Source: Chloroflexota bacterium
Lineage (GTDB): Bacteria > Chloroflexota > Limnocylindria > Limnocylindrales > CSP1-4
Assembly (NCBI GenBank): GCA_947475545.1
Contig: CANJLL010000004.1
Coordinates: 1-64,000 of the forward strand
Length of the DNA stretch: 64,000 nt
Direction: 5' to 3'
Below the pieces are notes generated by a model. The model ran no database searches and was not told the DNA's origin. It worked only from the letters and a program-made list of their open reading frames with translations. This document shows positions 1-8,743 of the stretch, piece after piece (within the stretch, counting starts at the first letter, position 1; every line of letters begins with the position of its first letter). A program made the translations under genes and the position numbers.

Positions 1-74
1 CTCAGCCGCGGTCTTCGGTGTGCGCGAGTCGGTCTGATCTGACCGTCGACCACGACAGTCGAGGCAGGGCACGG

Positions 75-409
75 CTACCGCCGACGCGAAGTCGGGCATG
101 GTCCAGTCCTTCCCGAATCGGAGCTGACGATCCTGCGAAGGAGGAAGATCCCGAAGGCACGCTGGGCGACCTGCGGTGAGAGCGACGTGCCGATCTGCGC
201 GCCGAAGTAGGCGCCCATCAGGAACCCGACCGCGATGACGGCCGCGACCCGGACATCGACGTGCCCAGCCCGGAAGTATTCGAGCGCGCCGAGCAAGCCC
301 ACGGGCAGCAGGAGCGCCGCCAGGAGGTGCCCGCCGCCGTCGCGATCGGGTAGCCGACGACGAGGACGAGCGCCGGCACGATCACGAGCCCGCCGCCGAT
401 CCCGAACCT
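75..409 (-). pseudogene. Half-size TauE/SafE-type permease, frameshifted relic
   Basis: Two reading frames together recall a short sulfite/sulfur-anion exporter of the TauE/SafE family. One frame (about 409 to 325) encodes a glycine-rich first helix (FGIGGGLVIVPALVLVVGYP). The next frame (about 325 to 75) encodes LAALLLPVGLLGALEYFRAG and a GAYFGAQIG helix. The join falls near 318-330, where the frame changes inside an A-A-G-T-S-L-A-A-L stretch. No start codon is evident and the C-terminus runs into unrelated sequence. It lies downstream of the ArsR-ATPase-thioredoxin genes on the same strand. It is probably a dead gene unless the frame change is an assembly error. Confidence 0.55.
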
Positions 410-580
410 TCGAGGCGCGGCGCCCTCTTCTCAGTCGCCGAAGTCGGACCGAAAGAGACGGCCTATGCCGTGACGGTCTCCTTCGTGGATCCTGCGACCG
501 GGGCGCACGTCGAAGCCGGCTCCGCGGTATTCCCCCTCGTCGCTGGTCCTTCCCACTGACGAGAAGACGCCGGCTCCAGC

Positions 581-898
581 TCAGGAGCGGAGCGCGGCCA
601 CGATCCACTCACGTGGCGGCACGCCACGCAGCCCGTCAGGCGTCCGGAACAGGCGACAGCGCGGCGTGTAGTCACCCGGATCCTCGAACCCTGGCGAAAT
701 GTCGCGGCCATCGATGCGGATCGTGGGAGAACCAGGAAATCGATGGGCGGTCGCCACCGCGGGGTTCGAGGCATCCACGACGTCGACCGGCGTCCCGGGT
801 GCGACCTCCGCGATCACCTCGTCGAGCAGGCGGCGGGCGGCGACGTGGTTCGGGCAGCCCCTGAACCAGAGGAACTCCACCCGGTGCGAAGTGGTCAT
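581..898 (-). CDS. Thioredoxin-like (DUF2703/alkylmercury-lyase-associated type) small protein
   Basis: A 105-aa protein with a thioredoxin-like pattern: beta strand VEFLWFRGCPNH, helix, the cis-proline-like segment FPGSPTIRIDGRDI near residue 55, and a late Cys in PRCRLF. The usual CxxC is reduced to a single Cys (C-P-N-H). Small proteins of this kind often sit beside mercury or cadmium resistance genes and are assumed to handle thiols or bind metal; no reaction is established. The gene starts 40 bp after the metal ATPase on the same strand, so the two are probably co-transcribed. Function is inferred from fold and context only. Confidence 0.75.
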   Translation of the reverse strand: MTTSHRVEFLWFRGCPNHVAARRLLDEVIAEVAPGTPVDVVDASNPAVATAHRFPGSPTIRIDGRDISPGFEDPGDYTPRCRLFRTPDGLRGVPPREWIVAALRS

Positions 899-937
899 GT
901 CCCAAGGGTAGCCGGATGGTCGCGAGGTTCTGACCGG

Positions 938-3286
938 CTAGTTGATCCGTGCCCGGATCAGCCGCGCGGAGTTGAGCATGATTGCGACGTCGGGCAGGGA
1001 CTGGGCGGCAGCCGCCCAGACCGGCGGCAGGATCCCGGCCGCAGCGAGGCTGATCCCGACCACGTTGTAGATCGCCGCGAAGCCCAGGTTCTGACGGATC
1101 GTGCCCGCTCCCCGTCGCCCGAGCCGGATCGCGGCGGGGACCAGCATCCAGTCGTCCCGGAGGAGTGCGACGTCGGCGGCTTCGATCGCCACCGCCGTCC
1201 CGGCCATGCCCATCGCCACGCCGACGTCGGCCTGGGCCAGTGCCGGGGCGTCGTTCACCCCGTCGCCGACCATCATCACGACGCGGCCCTTTGCCTGGAG
1301 CTCGCGGACCGCGGCGATCTTGTCCTCGGGCAGCAGCTCGGCACGGAAGTCGATCCCGAGCTCGCCGGCCACGGCGCGCGCGACGGCGGTGTTGTCGCCG
1401 GTCAGGAGAATCAGCTCCTTGATCCCGAGGCGGCGCAGCTGATCGAGCGCGGCGCGCGCCTCGGGCCGGACGGTGTCCGCCAGCGCGATCAGCCCCAGGA
1501 CGGCCTGCCCGCCTGCCACGAAGAAGACGGTCCGCCCCGCCCCCTCGAGCGCGACCGCCCGCGCTTCGACGGCCGGTTCCGGCGCGATCCCCCGATCGGC
1601 CAGCAGGCGCCGGTTGCCCACCGCCAGCTCCCGACCGTCGACCAGGCCCACGACGCCCTGCCCCGGCACCGGCGAGAACGATTCCGGCTCCGGGAGACGC
1701 AGGCCCCGCTCCCCCGCGGCGTCCACGATCGCCCGGCCCAGCGGATGCTCGCTGCGGCCCTCCAGCGTCGCGACCAGGCGGAGCAGCTCAGCCGGATCCG
1801 AGCTATCCAGCGGCACGATGTCGGTCACCACCGGCCGGCCGAAGGTCAGCGTCCCGGTCTTGTCCACCACGACGGCGTCCACCCGCGCCAGCTGCTCGAT
1901 CGCGGCGCCACCTTTCACCAGCAGGCCGCGCCTGGCCGCGTTTCCGACGCTCGCCAGCACGACGACGGGCGTCGCCATCGTGATCGCGCACGCGCAGGCG
2001 ACCACGATCACGGCCACCGCGCTGACGAGGTTCCGGGTGACGAGATAGGTCCCCAGCCCGATGACCAGCACGGTGGGCAGGTAGTAGCCGGCGAACCGGT
2101 CGGCGAAGCGCTGGACGGGCGCCCGATGCGCCTCGGCTTCCTCCACGAGGCGGACGATCCGGGCGAACGTGGTGTCCCGGCCCACGGCGGTGGCACGGAC
2201 CTTGAGGAAGCCGGCCTGCGCAACGGTGGCGGCGAAGACCGGGTCGCCCGCGGCCTTGTCCATCGGCACGCTCTCGCCGGTGATGGCCGCCTGGTCAACC
2301 GGCGCGCTCCCGTCGATCACCTCGCCGTCAACCGGGATCCGCTCGCCAGGCCGGACGATGACGACATCGCCGGCCGCCACCTGGCCAACCGGGATCTCCA
2401 CCTCGGCTCCGGCCCGGATGACGCGCGCGATGGCGGGCTGGAGGCCGACCAGGGCCTGGATCGCGGCGCGGCTCCGCTCCGTGGTCAGCTCCTCGAGCCA
2501 GTCGGCGAAGCGCATGAAGAAGACGATCAGCGCGGCAGTGGTCCACTGGCCGATGGCCGCGGAGGCCACGACACCCACCGTCATCAGCGTGTGGCCCGTC
2601 ACCTCGAACCGCCGGGCGGCGCGGGCGACGCCGCGAAACACCTTCCATCCGCCGAGGAGGATCGCCAGGGCCGGGATCCACCAGGGGAGCTGCTCCAGAA
2701 CCGCATCGAACAGGCCCAGCCGTTCACCCAGCGCGGCAACGACGACCACGGCCGCCACCAGGCCCAGCGCGGCCCAGCCGATCACCTGGGCGACATCGCG
2801 CCGGGGCTGGACGGGTGTCGTGACCCCGGGACCGTCCGGGGCCGCCGACTCGACCACCGCGCACCCGGTCGACGCGATCGCCGCCCGGAGCTGATCCAGG
2901 CTGACGAGGCTGGGATCGAAGGTGACGGTGGCCCGGTTCGACGCGAGGAGCGCCTGAACGGTCTGCACGCCCGACAGGGCGCTCACGGCCGCCTCGATGT
3001 GCGACACCTCGTCCTGGCAGTCCATCCCCATCACGGCCAGGTCCACGGTGACCATGTCCGCCGGCCTGATCCCGCACCCGGTCGACTCAATGGCGGCCTG
3101 GATCTGCTCGCGCGTGACGCGATCGGGATCGAAGCGGATGGTGGTCCGGTTCGAGGCGAGGAGCGCGTGCACTTCTTCGACGCCATCCAGGTCGCCCACG
3201 GCATGCTCGATGTGGCGCACCTCGTCCTGGCAGTCCATCCCGGTGATGGGCAGGTCGAGCAGGATGATGGGCGTCGTCGACGTCAT
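938..3286 (-). CDS. P1B-type metal-translocating ATPase with a CAC transmembrane motif
   Basis: A 782-aa cytoplasmic-membrane metal pump. Two N-terminal HMA-like domains (near residues 10-75 and 80-145) each carry GMDCQDE, so the usual CxxC is C-x-x-E. Core motifs are TGES (about 334), DKTGTLT (about 474), SEHPLG, TGDNTAVA and [10 protein letters not shown], so the catalytic cycle should be intact. The metal-site helix reads VVACACAITMATP (about 428): the normally invariant proline of CPC is Ala (codon gcg). The last helix has SLPDVAIMLNSARL. I chose the ATG at 3286 (MTSTTP), which avoids overlap with the repressor gene ending at 3336. The upstream CmtR-like repressor suggests Cd/Pb/Zn, but the altered site makes the substrate uncertain. 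Confidence 0.9.
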   Translation of the reverse strand: MTSTTPIILLDLPITGMDCQDEVRHIEHAVGDLDGVEEVHALLASNRTTIRFDPDRVTREQIQAAIESTGCGIRPADMVTVDLAVMGMDCQDEVSHIEAAVSALSGVQTVQALLASNRATVTFDPSLVSLDQLRAAIASTGCAVVESAAPDGPGVTTPVQPRRDVAQVIGWAALGLVAAVVVVAALGERLGLFDAVLEQLPWWIPALAILLGGWKVFRGVARAARRFEVTGHTLMTVGVVASAAIGQWTTAALIVFFMRFADWLEELTTERSRAAIQALVGLQPAIARVIRAGAEVEIPVGQVAAGDVVIVRPGERIPVDGEVIDGSAPVDQAAITGESVPMDKAAGDPVFAATVAQAGFLKVRATAVGRDTTFARIVRLVEEAEAHRAPVQRFADRFAGYYLPTVLVIGLGTYLVTRNLVSAVAVIVVACACAITMATPVVVLASVGNAARRGLLVKGGAAIEQLARVDAVVVDKTGTLTFGRPVVTDIVPLDSSDPAELLRLVATLEGRSEHPLGRAIVDAAGERGLRLPEPESFSPVPGQGVVGLVDGRELAVGNRRLLADRGIAPEPAVEARAVALEGAGRTVFFVAGGQAVLGLIALADTVRPEARAALDQLRRLGIKELILLTGDNTAVARAVAGELGIDFRAELLPEDKIAAVRELQAKGRVVMMVGDGVNDAPALAQADVGVAMGMAGTAVAIEAADVALLRDDWMLVPAAIRLGRRGAGTIRQNLGFAAIYNVVGISLAAAGILPPVWAAAAQSLPDVAIMLNSARLIRARIN

Positions 3287-3335
3287 CGCGAGGTTCGCCT
3301 CCGTGAGATAGCCCGGCGGGCCGGACCGGTCGACA

Positions 3336-3743
3336 TCAGTCCGGACACGATGGGTCCGCATTCGCCCGCACGACCGGCGAGGCCCGGAGGGCCCGCCGGC
3401 TGGGAGGCCCGTAGTTGCCGCACGCCTCGATGAATGGTGCGATCACGGCCAGGACGATCGCCGAGGCATCGAGGAGGCGGACGATCGCGGGATGCGCCAG
3501 CTCGTACACGTTGTACCGGCCGCGCGGTTCGATGGTCACCAGGCCGCAGTCCAGGAGGCAGCCCAGGTGGTTCGACGCCCGCGTCGGCGGCAGGCGGCAC
3601 AGGCGGGCGAGCTGCCCGGCGGTCAGCGGGCCGTGGCGGAGCTCGCGGAGGATGGCGAGGCGGGAGGGATCGGCCAGCCCTCGGTGGAGCTTGGTCTCGA
3701 TGTCCAGGAGCGTCGGACGGACCTGCTGCGTCGCTTCAGGCAT
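3336..3743 (-). CDS. ArsR/SmtB-family repressor, CmtR-like (Cd/Pb type)
   Basis: A 135-aa winged-helix metal sensor. It has the ArsR core ADPSRLAILRELRHGPLTAGQLA, the recognition helix region RASNHLGCLLDCGLV with C-x3-C, and a further Cys in the tail IEACGNYGPP. Cys-x3-Cys in the recognition helix plus a C-terminal Cys is the ligand set described for mycobacterial CmtR, a Cd(II)/Pb(II) sensor. The start is the ATG at 3743 (MPEATQQV). The gene lies directly upstream of the CAC-type ATPase on the same strand and most likely represses that operon. A close paralogue sits at 24766-25173, beside the APC-type ATPase. Confidence 0.88.
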   Translation of the reverse strand: MPEATQQVRPTLLDIETKLHRGLADPSRLAILRELRHGPLTAGQLARLCRLPPTRASNHLGCLLDCGLVTIEPRGRYNVYELAHPAIVRLLDASAIVLAVIAPFIEACGNYGPPSRRALRASPVVRANADPSCPD

Positions 3744-4082
3744 GGATGAATAGTAGTCAGTGCCCGCCCGGCTGTCCACGAGTCCGGATACCGGGTGACG
3801 TTCCGCTCCGGCCGCGATAGTCGACGGCGCCCGAGGTAGTCGACCCTGGGCCATGACGAGGTCTGACGGCAAGGTGGGCCAGCCATTCTCTTCCAGCGCG
3901 AAACGGAGATGTGCCGCGGTCTATGCCCATCGGCATACTGGCCGCCGGTCGGTCCAGGGTCCCGGTCCATCGGAATTGTGCCGAGCAGTCTCTGGCGATC
4001 GCAGGCCGTCGGGCTCGATGATCGGACCGTCAGATACAGCACGATTGTCCGGGGGCTTCCTGCCCGGTACGAGGAGAGCTCG
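3744..4082. other. Divergent intergenic region between CmtR-like repressor and PCYCGC lipoprotein
   Basis: No convincing gene is seen in these 339 bases. The region must hold the promoters of both flanking genes. Just upstream of the repressor start an AT-richer patch (gatgaatagtagtcagt, 3744-3760) contains an imperfect TGA-N7-TCA dyad. It is a weak candidate for an autoregulatory operator. Confidence 0.4.
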
Positions 4083-4640
4083 ATGGTCCGCTCGAGTCGA
4101 GCCACAGCACCGCGACGGCGGCAATTGGCGCCCTGGTTCCTCGCCCTGGCGATGGCCCTCCTTGTCGGTCCAACCGTTGCCGGCTGCAGCGCCAATCGCT
4201 CGTCCACCCCGCCCCCTGCAACCGCGAGCACGCAGGCCGGGACGCACACGATGCCAAATGACGCGGAGATGACTACCGCCGAGATGGATTCAGCCTGGGC
4301 TGGCCGGCCGGCATTCGCTCGCCAGAACCAGCGCACCGAAGCGGCCTACGCCTTCGCCCTGCGGACCGGGCACGTCATCGAGTGGATGCCCTGCTACTGC
4401 GGCTGTGGTGCCATGGGCCACGGCAGCAATCTCGACTGCTACTTCAAGCCAGCGCCGGCCACCTCCAAGAAGGTCGTCTACGAGGAGCACGCCTCCTACT
4501 GTGACATCTGCGTCGACATCACCCTGACCGCCCAGAAGCTGCTGAACCAGGGCAAGTCCCTGCGCGAGATCAGGGACGCCGTGGACCGCCAATACGGCAT
4601 CGGGGCACCGGGCACCAAGACCGCCCTGCCTCCCGCCTGA
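4083..4640 (+). CDS. PCYCGC-motif lipoprotein
   Basis: A 185-aa exported protein. The ATG at 4083 follows a gaggag ribosome site. The N-terminus has an arginine-rich stretch, the hydrophobic segment APWFLALAMALLVG and a lipobox ending V-A-G-C, so the mature protein is probably a membrane-anchored lipoprotein. The central MPCYCGCGAMGH (about residue 101) is the signature of the PCYCGC-motif family; later come NLDCYF and YCDICVDIT, giving a cysteine-rich putative metal site. No biochemical role is established for the family. It is divergent from the metal repressor and convergent with the next operon, consistent with metal trafficking. Confidence 0.88.
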   Translation: MVRSSRATAPRRRQLAPWFLALAMALLVGPTVAGCSANRSSTPPPATASTQAGTHTMPNDAEMTTAEMDSAWAGRPAFARQNQRTEAAYAFALRTGHVIEWMPCYCGCGAMGHGSNLDCYFKPAPATSKKVVYEEHASYCDICVDITLTAQKLLNQGKSLREIRDAVDRQYGIGAPGTKTALPPA

Positions 4641-4666
4641 TTGACCAGGCACAACAGGGGCGACGC

Positions 4667-4697
4667 GGGGCATCCCCGACTGCGTCGGGAATGCCCC
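4667..4697. terminator. Stem-loop between convergent genes
   Basis: An inverted repeat with 14-base arms, one mismatch and a 3-base loop (ggggcatccccgac / gtcgggaatgcccc). It lies between the convergent genes ending at 4640 and 4722. It has no strong T-run but fits a bidirectional terminator in high-GC DNA. Confidence 0.65.
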
Positions 4698-4721
4698 TCA
4701 ATCCCGTCGCCGGGGTGAAGG

Positions 4722-5888
4722 TCACTGGGCGTCGGTGAGCCGGTTCGCCACCCGTTGACCCGCCGCGATCGAGAACGTCACCACGATCCCGGTCGCCGTG
4801 GCCATGTGCTCGCGGAGATGACCGGCATTGAACCCCCCGTTCGCGAGGTCCAGCGTCCCGACGCCGAATACGATGGTCTCGCCGGCCGCGGTTCGCAGCG
4901 TGAAACTCGTGACCTCTGTGAGCGATGGCTGGTCCACGGCGATGACGATCCCGCGGGCGGTCCCGGACACCGGGACGACGGCTTGGAAGGCCGCCCGGAG
5001 CTCATCCTCTGCGACGACCGCCTCGAACTTCGCACTCACGGCGCCTCCTGCGTCGACCACGAAGACCCACGGCTCGGTCCGCAGACCCCAGGCATCGGTC
5101 CAGGCGGCAGCCTGGAGCTGGCCGGCCGCGAGCTCGGGCTGGAGGCGGCCGTCCGTGAACGCCATCTTGTACGGCTCGACGTTGATGAAGGTCAGCGTCG
5201 GGTAGGCGGCAGCGACGGCCTTGACCGTGTCAAGCATCGGGCCGCAGATCGCGGTCTGGCAGAACGCGGGCGTCGCAAACACGAGGACGAACGGGTCCCT
5301 GGCGGCGATGGCATCCTCAACCGACCGCGAGTAGAAGCCGGGGTTCGGCTTCTTGTCGGTCGAGACCTTCGCAAGATCGCCGCCAACGGCGCCCGCCGTC
5401 GGCGTATCGACCGACACGGCCTTGGCTCCGAGCGCCGGCGTGGGGCCCGACGCTGCGACGGTGAAATCCGCGCGGACCTGCTCCTTGCGCCCGCCCGGGA
5501 ACGTGGCGTCGAAGCGGACGCCCCAGCGACCGGCCCTGGTGAACTCGACGTTCGCGACGTACAGGCCCTTCTGGCCCTCGATCGCCCAGAGGAACCTGGC
5601 GTTGGCCGTGAACGCGACTTTCGCGTCGTCCTTGGCGATATCGAAGAACTCGAGGGTGACCGGCACATCGGGCGCCGCGACCACGGTGTTCGCGTTGTCC
5701 ACCAGCGAGAAGACGAAACGGTTCTTGCCGGCCAGGATCTCCGACGATATGAAGATCGGCAGGATCGTCGGTGCACCGCTCGACGAGTTGGTAGTGCTCG
5801 CTGGACGAGCGCTCGGCGCCCGAGTCGGCGTTCCCCCTGTACAAGCGGCGAGCAGTACGGCTGACAGGATCAGGCCGAGCTGGCGCAT
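4722..5888 (-). CDS. Lipoprotein with thioredoxin-like domain
   Basis: A 388-aa exported protein. The start at 5888 (MRQLGLILS) gives a signal peptide with lipobox LLAAC. Residues about 40-140 form a beta-rich extracellular domain (ILPIFISSEILAGKNRFVF onward). A thioredoxin-like domain follows, with FATPAFCQTAICGP (about residue 190; Cys-x4-Cys rather than CxxC). A C-terminal domain (about 310-388) contains TLRTAAGETIVFGVG and LREHMATA. The Cys-x4-Cys redox centre and membrane anchoring suggest a Sco/TlpA-like thiol or copper-delivery role, but this is inference. It is the last gene of a leftward run after the CadC-like repressor, CDF exporter and DoxX genes. Confidence 0.82.
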   Translation of the reverse strand: MRQLGLILSAVLLAACTGGTPTRAPSARPASTTNSSSGAPTILPIFISSEILAGKNRFVFSLVDNANTVVAAPDVPVTLEFFDIAKDDAKVAFTANARFLWAIEGQKGLYVANVEFTRAGRWGVRFDATFPGGRKEQVRADFTVAASGPTPALGAKAVSVDTPTAGAVGGDLAKVSTDKKPNPGFYSRSVEDAIAARDPFVLVFATPAFCQTAICGPMLDTVKAVAAAYPTLTFINVEPYKMAFTDGRLQPELAAGQLQAAAWTDAWGLRTEPWVFVVDAGGAVSAKFEAVVAEDELRAAFQAVVPVSGTARGIVIAVDQPSLTEVTSFTLRTAAGETIVFGVGTLDLANGGFNAGHLREHMATATGIVVTFSIAAGQRVANRLTDAQ

Positions 5889-5941
5889 GATCCTCCCCCT
5901 TGCTTCCGCGCGCGAGAACGGCCTGACGTCGGCGGCGGTCG

Positions 5942-6496
5942 TCATCCTGGAAGGCTGCGCTTGGTCGCACGGCCCGATCGCGGGAGGCTGGGTCGTGCCG
6001 CCTCGGCCTCGGCGACGAGTCGCCCGCCCCGGACGGTCGCACCAACGACCATGGCCGCCCCGATGAGCACGATGTTCTTGATGATGTATTGACCCTCCAG
6101 CGTTGGCGCCAGCGGGAAGCTCGTAAACGCCTCGCCCGGGAACAGCCCGAGGGGAGTCACCGTACCGAGCATCTGGATTGCCAGGAGGAGGAGTGTCGCC
6201 CGCAGGAAGCGTCCGGTGAGCAGGGCCACGCCGATCAGGGTCTCCCACATGGCCAGTATGGGGAGGGCAAGGTCTGGTTTGACCACGCCGAACGTGAGGC
6301 GCTCGATCGTTCGGGTTGCCAGGTCCTGGGCCGGGCTCAGGCCCGGGAAGAACTTGAGCAGCCCGAACCACAGGAACACGAGCGCGAGCCCGGTCCGGAG
6401 GACCGGCACGCCGGCGCGGGCAAGCGTCGACGTGATCTTGGTATCGATCCGATCGTACGCGAGACTGAACGCGGGCCAGGCAGGCCGGTCACGCAT
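5942..6496 (-). CDS. DoxX-like membrane protein
   Basis: A 184-aa integral membrane protein with about four hydrophobic segments, opening with VLRTGLALVFLWFGLLKFFPG and including PILAMWETLIGVALLTGRF, the typical DoxX layout. The start ATG at 6496 overlaps the end of the CDF gene by 8 bases, implying translational coupling. DoxX-type proteins are often co-encoded with redox or thiol-stress proteins, but the function of most members is not known. Here it sits between a metal exporter and a thioredoxin-like lipoprotein. Confidence 0.8.
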   Translation of the reverse strand: MRDRPAWPAFSLAYDRIDTKITSTLARAGVPVLRTGLALVFLWFGLLKFFPGLSPAQDLATRTIERLTFGVVKPDLALPILAMWETLIGVALLTGRFLRATLLLLAIQMLGTVTPLGLFPGEAFTSFPLAPTLEGQYIIKNIVLIGAAMVVGATVRGGRLVAEAEAARPSLPRSGRATKRSLPG

Positions 6497-7397
6497 GGTG
6501 CGCCAGCTCGAGGCGCCTCCGGTCGGAGGACTCCAGCTGGAAGGTCGAGTGCTCGATGTCGAACTCCGCGGACATGCCAGAGCACAGGGCGTCGAGCGCC
6601 CTCGCCGGATCGGCGCCGTCGGCCAGAACAACATGCGCCGACAGGACGTGCGTCCCCGAGGTGATGGTCCAGGCGTGCAGGTCGTGGCAATCGACGACGC
6701 CCGGTGCGTCGAGGATGTGCTGACGGACGTGCGCCATGTCGATTCCGCTGGGGGTCGCCTCGAGGAGCACCTCGGCCGCCTGACGCAGGAGGGTGAAGGC
6801 GCGCGGGAGGATGAACAGCCCGATGAACGCCGAGGCGATCGCGTCGGCAATCGTCCAGCCAGTCAGCGTGATCACGATGCCGGCGACGATGACGGCAGCC
6901 GACCCGATGAGGTCGCCCAGCACTTCGAGATACGCCCCGCGCATGTTGAGGCTCTCCTCCTGCGCATCCCGCAGAAGGAACAGCGCCCCCCCGTTGATGA
7001 CGAGCGCGACAATCGCAACCGCGATCATCGGGCCTGACGCAACCTCCGGCGGCGCCGACAACCGCTGCCAGGCCTCGACCAGGACCACGGCGGCGATCAT
7101 GAACATGAGGACGCCGTTGGCCAGCGCCGCGAGGATCTCCAGGCGGAGGAAGCCGAACGTGCGCCCGCTCGTCGGGCTGCGGCCAGCGAACGAGATCGCC
7201 AGCAACGCGAGCCCGATGCCCGCAATGTCGGTCAACACATGGCCCGCATCGGCGAGGAGGGCGAGGCTGTTCGCGAAGAGTCCGCCAACAACATCCATGG
7301 CAAGGATCGTCAGGCTGGCCGCCAGGACGGCCATGAGGCGGCCGCGGTGGCCGGCCGCCGCCGACCCGTGGTTGTGCGAGCCATGGTTATGCGCCAT
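6489..7397 (-). CDS. czcD: Cation diffusion facilitator (Zn/Cd/Co exporter, CzcD/ZitB type)
   Basis: A 302-aa metal/proton antiporter of the cytoplasmic membrane. The start is the ATG at 7397, followed by a His-rich stretch (MAHNHGSHNHG). Six helices follow, with the TM2 site DAGHVLTD and the TM5 site LEVLGDLIGS. The cytoplasmic C-terminal domain has the usual HDLHAWTITSGTHVLSAHVVL block. It exports divalent cations such as Zn or Cd. The first 11 bases overlap the repressor gene (ends 7387), so expression should be tied to that metal sensor. The TM5 site begins E-V-L-G-D where His is common, a frequent variant. Confidence 0.93.
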   Translation of the reverse strand: MAHNHGSHNHGSAAAGHRGRLMAVLAASLTILAMDVVGGLFANSLALLADAGHVLTDIAGIGLALLAISFAGRSPTSGRTFGFLRLEILAALANGVLMFMIAAVVLVEAWQRLSAPPEVASGPMIAVAIVALVINGGALFLLRDAQEESLNMRGAYLEVLGDLIGSAAVIVAGIVITLTGWTIADAIASAFIGLFILPRAFTLLRQAAEVLLEATPSGIDMAHVRQHILDAPGVVDCHDLHAWTITSGTHVLSAHVVLADGADPARALDALCSGMSAEFDIEHSTFQLESSDRRRLELAHHA

Positions 7398-7782
7398 CGC
7401 GTTCCTCCGCGACGTGGGCTGCGGCGCCAAGAACAAGGTCGCTCAGATGCTGATCGATGAGCCGGTAGAAGACGACCCGGCCCACCTTGCGGCGCTCGAC
7501 AGCGCCGCGGTCGTTGAGGAACCGCAGCTGGTGCGACAGGGCCGACACGCTCATGCCCAGGACCAGCCCGATATCGCACACGCACAGCGCCCGCTCGCTG
7601 ATCGCGAGAAGGTGAACGATCCGCGCTCGCGATGGGTCAGCCAGCGTCGCAAACAGGTCGCCGACCGCCCGTGCTCCGTAGCTGCCCAGCGACCGTCCCA
7701 GGAGCGGGTGGATGGTTTCCGGGTGAAGGCACGCGACGGAGCACGTGTGGGCGTCGATCTCCGAGGCGAATACTTGAGTCAT
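7387..7782 (-). CDS. ArsR/SmtB-family repressor, CadC/SmtB-like
   Basis: A 131-aa winged-helix metal sensor. It carries two recognisable ligand sets. The N-terminal Cys cluster (HTCSVACLHP) plus ALCVCDI matches the CadC alpha3N thiolate site for Cd/Pb/Zn. The tail D-Q-H-x10-H-x2-E matches exactly the alpha5 zinc site of SmtB/CzrA. The helix-turn-helix reads GMSVSALSHQLRFLNDRG. It heads an operon with the CDF exporter, a DoxX protein and a thioredoxin-like lipoprotein, and should derepress it when Zn or Cd rises. An inverted repeat covers its own start codon. Confidence 0.92.
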   Translation of the reverse strand: MTQVFASEIDAHTCSVACLHPETIHPLLGRSLGSYGARAVGDLFATLADPSRARIVHLLAISERALCVCDIGLVLGMSVSALSHQLRFLNDRGAVERRKVGRVVFYRLIDQHLSDLVLGAAAHVAEERDGA

Positions 7783-7789
7783 GGCTCAA
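7774..7789 (-). promoter_or_regulatory. Candidate operator of the CadC/SmtB-like repressor
   Basis: TTGAG-N6-CTCAA with a CATG centre overlaps the start codon of the repressor gene (7780-7782). The position suggests autoregulation by blocking transcription or translation initiation. No sequence match to a defined operator is claimed. Confidence 0.5.
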
Positions 7790-7994
7790 CTGTAGCACCT
7801 CGGAGCCACTACGATCGCGCGGATGGAGGCAAGATGCCATTGGCATCCTCGTCTCTCGCACGAGCCTTCCGCTATCGTGACGACGTGGACATCACCCCGG
7901 GCGGCCGCCTGCTGTTGCGAAGCCTTCGCTCACCGCATGCCGCCTGCTCGCGGTCAGTGATTGGACCGGCGCCGACCGTCGCCGGGCACGCGGG

Positions 7995-8743
7995 TTGAGG
8001 ACCGGCAGCTCGGTCTCGGAAGTCTTCCGCGTTGCACTCCGCCTCGGACTCACGTCGTTCGGCGGCCCGATCGCGCATCTCGGCTACTTCCGGCGCGAGT
8101 ACGTCGAACGCCGTCACTGGCTCGACGAGCATGCGTTCGCGGATCTCGTCGCCCTGTCTCAGTCCCTGCCCGGCCCGGCGAGCAGCCAGCTTGGCATCGC
8201 GATCGGCACGCGCCGGGCGGGGATGCTCGGCGGTCTCGTTGCCTGGCTCGGCTTCACGCTGCCGTCGGCGATCGCCCTGGTCCTGTTCGGGCTGTTCACG
8301 GCCTCGGTCGATCTGTCCGCCGCCGGCTGGGTGCACGGCCTCAAGATCGCGGCCGTCGCGGTGGTCGCCCAGGCCGTGTACGCGATGGCGCGCACGCTCA
8401 CGCCCGACTGGTCCCGGCGGGCCGTGGCGATCCTGGCGGCCGTCGTCGCGCTGGCCTGGTCCACGCCCTTCGCCTCCTCATCTTCGCGGCCCTCCCGTAC
8501 TGGGACGTCCTGCGCGGCTCGGTCGGCTTTCGGCGGGCCCTGACGGGGACGAATGCCGCGGTCGTGGGCATCCTTCTGGCTGCCCTGTACACGCCGATCT
8601 GGACGAGTGGCATCGGCGCCCCGATCGACGTCCTCGTCGCGGTGGCTGCGCTTGGGCTTCTCCTCTCGGGGCATGTGCCGCCGGTCTTCGTTGTCGCGCT
8701 GGCGGCGCTGGCCGGGCAACTGATCGGCATCCCGTCGGGATAG
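7995..8743 (+). pseudogene. chrA: Chromate transporter ChrA, internally deleted and frameshifted
   Basis: The first 165 codons form a good N-terminal CHR domain (RLGLTSFGGPIAHLGYFRRE, WLDEHAFADLVALSQSLPGP). At about 8455-8470 the frame shifts by one. The sequence then resumes with the end of a second CHR domain: AALPYWDVLRG and TNAAVVGILLAALYTPIWTS up to the stop at 8743. A functional two-domain ChrA is usually near 390 residues; here the C-terminal domain start, including its own GG-P loop, is missing. The total of about 250 codons in two frames therefore looks like a decayed chromate exporter. The upstream gap (7783-7994) shows nothing else. Confidence 0.75.

Noticed and set aside
743-3433. 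An 896-codon open frame on the plus strand opposite the CAC-type ATPase.
   Set aside because: Its composition (Asp, Arg, His, Gly and Pro without hydrophobic cores) is the antisense shadow of a high-GC gene, and the minus-strand frame has all ATPase motifs.
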